DNA of 64,000 nucleotides from an uncultured Clostridia bacterium (GTDB lineage Bacteria; Bacillota; Clostridia; Oscillospirales; Ruminococcaceae). The position numbers were made by a program, and so were the translations under genes. The stretch lies in assembly GCA_937906945.1 (NCBI GenBank), contig CALCUE010000026.1, positions 124,001 through 188,000 of the forward strand, read 5' to 3'. The notes under the pieces are model-generated. The model saw only the letters and a list, made by a program, of their open reading frames with translations, was not told the origin of the DNA and searched no databases. Shown here piece by piece: positions 61,705 to 64,000 of the stretch. Each line of letters begins with the position of its first letter. Positions within the stretch are counted from its first letter, which is position 1.

Positions 61705-61947
61705 TCAGTCCGGAAGATCTTCCGTAGGAAGATCCAGATTTTCAAGAAGACGGCGAAGTTCGCCCAACTCTTCGGCGGTGAAAGTAAGGCCTTTGGCCAT
61801 ACGGCTGTGATCCGGAGACCATTCCCGAATATCGTATTTCGGCGTACGGTCATTCCAGCTGACAAGATTCAGTTCTTTGGTCCAACCACGGGAATTCTCC
61901 GAGATGACTCCGACTTCTTCCGTAATTTTATAAGTAATTTCCGGCAT
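61705..61947 (-). CDS. YdbC/PC4-family single-stranded-DNA-binding protein
   Basis: 80 residues. The pattern GVISENSRGWTKELNLVSWNDRTPKYDIREWSPDHSRMAKGLTFTAEELGELRRLL is that of bacterial PC4-like (YdbC) proteins, which bind single-stranded DNA as dimers. Role in the cell is poorly known. ATG with GGAGG upstream. Confidence 0.88.
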   Translation of the reverse strand: MPEITYKITEEVGVISENSRGWTKELNLVSWNDRTPKYDIREWSPDHSRMAKGLTFTAEELGELRRLLENLDLPTEDLPD

Positions 61948-61998
61948 GATAGTTCCTCCATTTTATTTTTTTGACAGACACACTTTTATATAATATAT

Positions 61999-62026
61999 AT
62001 TATAGTGCTAATCTTTGATTTTGCAA
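61999..62026 (-). promoter_or_regulatory. Sigma-A promoter for the YdbC gene
   Basis: Minus strand: TTGCAA, 16 bases, TATAAT. Confidence 0.6.
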
Positions 62027-62127
62027 TATCATTTTTATAAAAAAGACAAATTTTTTTCGATTTTACCCTTGTTTTTCTCTCCCTCTTTCGTATTTTCTGC
62101 TCTTCTTCCCGTTCTTTTATCCAATTC

Positions 62128-62135
62128 CATAGAAT
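62128..62135 (+). promoter_or_regulatory. Possible sigma-E -10 box of the cotJ operon
   Basis: CATAGAAT fits the sigma-E -10 consensus in seven of eight positions, 46 bases before cotJA; the -35 region is not convincing. A small hairpin ACGCAA / TTGCGT (62141-62157) follows in the leader. Confidence 0.35.
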
Positions 62136-62181
62136 AGAACACGCAAAAGAGTTGCGTAATATCAATTGGGAGTCTGATTAT

Positions 62182-62361
62182 ATGGAAACTATCACAACCA
62201 ATGCGCCGGCACGTTTGGAATATGGGAAGAATCCGATCCTTGCCATGGCAAGAGTTCCCGTGCAGAACTGGTCGGCCACCTATGAACCGGAAGTTGCCCT
62301 CTCTCGTGGGACGCTCTTTCCCCCGTTGGATCTTCCGTTTATCGGTAAGGAGGTACGTTGA
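62182..62361 (+). CDS. cotJA: Spore coat associated protein CotJA
   Basis: 59 residues. The CotJA signature VPVQNWSATYEPEVALSRGTLFPPLDLPF is complete. Start ATG at 62182 with GGGAG nine bases ahead; the frame from 62152 starts with TTG without a ribosome site. Works with CotJB and CotJC in the coat. Confidence 0.9.
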   Translation: METITTNAPARLEYGKNPILAMARVPVQNWSATYEPEVALSRGTLFPPLDLPFIGKEVR

Positions 62362-62615
62362 TGGATGAACAAAAAGCTCTTTTCGCAAGGATTGTCACTT
62401 GTGATTTTATTCTGACAGAAACCTCTCTTTTTCTGGATACCCATCCGGATTGCGCCGACGCGCTCGCGTTTTATCAGAAACACCTCGATATGCGGAAAAA
62501 AGCTGCTGAAGAATACACGAAAAAATACGGTATGCTCTGTCATTCCGATTTTACCGGTGAAACCAATTGGCAGTGGACCGAGGGTCCTTGGCCGTGGGAA
62601 TATAAGGAGGGCTGA
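62361..62615 (+). CDS. cotJB: Spore coat protein CotJB
   Basis: About 84 residues, full-length CotJB (CDFILTETSLFLDTHPDCADALAFYQKHL...KKYGMLCHSDF...WQWTEGPWPWEYKEG). ATG at 62361 with AAGGAGG. It overlaps the end of cotJA by one base and precedes cotJC by five bases, the standard cotJABC order. Confidence 0.93.
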   Translation: MDEQKALFARIVTCDFILTETSLFLDTHPDCADALAFYQKHLDMRKKAAEEYTKKYGMLCHSDFTGETNWQWTEGPWPWEYKEG

Positions 62616-62620
62616 GCATT

Positions 62621-62824
62621 ATGTGGATCTATGAGAAAAAATTGCAAAAACCGATCAAAATCGCCAAACCCGATCCGGCCATGGCGAAAATCATTATCAC
62701 GCAACTTGGCGGACCGGATGGTGAAACCGGTGCCGCCATGCGTTATCTTTCTCAGCGCTACGCTATGCCCAACGACAAGGTCAAAGCCGTCCTGACGGAC
62801 ATCGGCAAAGAGCTGTCACAATAA
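62621..62824 (+). pseudogene. cotJC: CotJC, truncated by element insertion
   Basis: The first 60 or so residues match CotJC, a manganese-catalase-like coat protein: MWIYEKKLQKPIKI, IIITQLGGPDGETGAAMRYLSQRY, KAVLTDIGKEL. The usual continuation after LTDIG is T-E-E-L-A-H; here the frame reads K-E-L-S-Q and stops at 62824. The full protein is roughly 190 residues with di-manganese ligands that are all missing. Its ribosome site (AAGGAGG) and upstream partners are intact, so the break is recent. The rest of the gene may lie at the far end of the element. Confidence 0.88.
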
Positions 62825-64000
62825 CACACCCCATCCACTACGCTGTTTGCGTCCACCCGTTCTTTCCGCTTTAAGTCCTGCAATTTGTCGAGGACGAACA
62901 CCCATTTCTGCGGGAGCAGGTTCAAGCGAAGCTCTACCCGGTTATCGTGGCAGACCGTCAGATGGTCGAGGACGTTCTTGTAGAACACCTCGCTCTGTGT
63001 GTCGCCGTGCACGATGGCTGTGACCTCCCGTTTTACGTCCGCTTTGAGCGCATCGAGATCGTAGTGCAGCGCCGCTTTTTGCCGGACGGTTTGAAGTCTG
63101 CCTTGCAGATCGGCGAGCTGTCCGTCGTATTTTTCGTTCATCATTCGCATTTCCTCCTTGGTAACGGTTTTTGAAAAGAAGGCGTCGAGCACGTCTTCTT
63201 TCTTTTTTGTGATTCTGTCCATTTCATATTGAATCTTTTCTTCGGTGTCCGCGCTGATATTCTCGCCCGCACGGATCGCCTCTGCCGCCAGCGCGGTCAC
63301 ATTGTTGATGACCCATGCCGTGTCCATTTGCAGGGACTGCAGGCCCTGCTTCACGATCTCCATGGCAACGTCATCTCGGATCATCTTGCCGATGCTGCAT
63401 CCGACCTCGTTGCCCTGCGCGTCTGTGTGGTGGGTTCCTTCATTGATGGCGGTAAAGCAGCCCCAGCGCTTGTAGAAGCTGCCGTCCCGGCGGTATTTCT
63501 TCCGGGAAACGAAGCTCGCGCCGCATTCGCCGCATTTGATCTTGCCGGAAAACACATAGCGGTTGGAGTGACCGGCTCCCAGCTCGCCGTGGTAGTTCCG
63601 CTTTTTCAGCTCTGCCTGCACGACATTCCACAGCTCCCGGTCAATGATTGGCTCATGGTGATCGGTGAGGCAGACCATTTCTTCCTCGCCGTGGTTATAC
63701 TTCTTGGCGTGGGTCAGATAATCCGGCGTGAAGGTCTTTTTCTGAACCAGATCGCCGACGTACTTTTCGTTTTTCAGAATCTTGACGATATGGCTGTTTG
63801 ACCAGTTGGTGTTGCCGTTGTAGGTTTTGTACCCGGCCTCCCGCAGCTCCCGTGCAATCACAGAGGTGCCTTTCTTCTCCACGCCGTACTTGTGGAAGAT
63901 CAGGCGAATGATCTCGGCTCCTTCGGGATTGACCGTCATTTTGCCGTCCTTTACATCGTAGCCGAGCATGGAAGTGCCGAACACCACGCCGCGCTCCATC
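62758..64000 (-). CDS. Large serine recombinase, N-terminus beyond the window
   Basis: 413 residues visible; the catalytic resolvase domain lies beyond 64000. Visible parts: the Recombinase domain (GAEIIRLIFHKYGVEKKGTSVIARELREAGYKTYNG...WSNSHIVKILKNEKYVGD), a zinc ribbon (IKCGECGASF...RWGCFTAI), and a C-terminal coiled coil (about residues 240-300). The last 20 or so residues are read out of the element into cotJC DNA on the opposite strand and end at a stop inside cotJC. Richer in G+C than the rest of the window. Confidence 0.92.
   Translation of the reverse strand, partial: MERGVVFGTSMLGYDVKDGKMTVNPEGAEIIRLIFHKYGVEKKGTSVIARELREAGYKTYNGNTNWSNSHIVKILKNEKYVGDLVQKKTFTPDYLTHAKKYNHGEEEMVCLTDHHEPIIDRELWNVVQAELKKRNYHGELGAGHSNRYVFSGKIKCGECGASFVSRKKYRRDGSFYKRWGCFTAINEGTHHTDAQGNEVGCSIGKMIRDDVAMEIVKQGLQSLQMDTAWVINNVTALAAEAIRAGENISADTEEKIQYEMDRITKKKEDVLDAFFSKTVTKEEMRMMNEKYDGQLADLQGRLQTVRQKAALHYDLDALKADVKREVTAIVHGDTQSEVFYKNVLDHLTVCHDNRVELRLNLLPQKWVFVLDKLQDLKRKERVDANSVVDGVCYCDSSLPMSVRTALTLSLGIA
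62810..64000. mobile_element. Left end of a serine-recombinase element inserted in cotJC
   Basis: CotJC similarity stops near 62812, and from about 62825 onward base composition and codon use change sharply (GC-rich, as in the recombinase). The recombinase gene sits at the very end and points out of the element, as in many integrative elements and prophages of this kind. The other end, cargo and attachment core lie outside the window. Confidence 0.8.

Noticed and set aside
62005..62012. TTAGCACT half-site resembling a CIRCE heat-shock operator
   Set aside because: The second arm GAGTGCTAA is absent at the required spacing; chance match beside the YdbC promoter.

Overview
The window comes from a Gram-positive, endospore-forming member of the Clostridia. 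The evidence is the complete spoIIIAA-AH operon behind a good sigma-E promoter, yunB, an uninterrupted sigK followed by yqfC and yqfD, the cotJ spore-coat genes, and Shine-Dalgarno sequences close to AGGAGG. Neither a species nor a genus can be named from this sequence. Most of it is chromosomal housekeeping DNA packed on the minus strand. The last 1.2 kb is the edge of a mobile element with clearly more G+C-rich DNA.

Layout. 1-6.9 kb: nusB, a TsaD-like paralogue, xseA, xseB, ispA, dxs, tlyA and nadK form one operon (minus) behind a promoter and a terminator-like leader. 7.0-11.9 kb: spoIIIA operon. 12-16.3 kb: ligA, yunB (plus), an isochorismatase-fold protein without its catalytic cysteine, and an asparaginase. 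16.4-16.7 kb: tRNA-Phe, tRNA-Gly and tRNA-Cys. 16.7-30.9 kb: comEA-like, HAD phosphatase, rluD-like and lspA, then ileS, divIVA, sepF, yggS, an HlyD-like protein, miaA, mutL and mutS. 31-35.3 kb: TPP riboswitch with thiT, SPFH and NfeD proteins, then sigK-yqfC-yqfD. 35.4-37.1 kb: an M3 oligopeptidase (plus). 37.2-46.4 kb: an unusual oligopeptide ABC transporter. 46.5-50.8 kb: a polyamine ABC transporter (potABCD) with a long leader. 50.9-54.5 kb: rubrerythrin, a YgjP-type metallohydrolase, ylmH, plsY and an EamA exporter. 54.5-59.6 kb: a compact ethanolamine ammonia-lyase operon with its two-component ANTAR regulators. 59.7-62 kb: typA and a YdbC/PC4 protein. 62.1-64 kb: cotJA, cotJB and a cotJC cut short by an element carrying a large serine recombinase.

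Three places deserve most attention. (1) cotJC is broken after about 63 codons, where a serine-recombinase element begins. This is the arrangement expected of an intervening element in a sporulation gene, like skin in sigK. (2) The peptide transporter looks remodelled. Its binding protein appears circularly permuted, OppB has an extracellular insertion of about 200 residues, OppD has an insertion of about 250 residues inside its ATPase domain, and the gene after oppF encodes an ApbE-like protein with the flavin-transferase motifs eroded. (3) The eut operon starts with a promoter and a leader that folds either as two hairpins with matching hexaloops (the ANTAR antiterminator target architecture) or as an intrinsic terminator. 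Its first gene is an ANTAR protein whose receiver domain lacks the phosphoacceptor aspartate.

Functions were assigned by reading motifs in the translations. No database search was possible. Start codons were moved from the longest open frame wherever a better Shine-Dalgarno site or a promoter required it.
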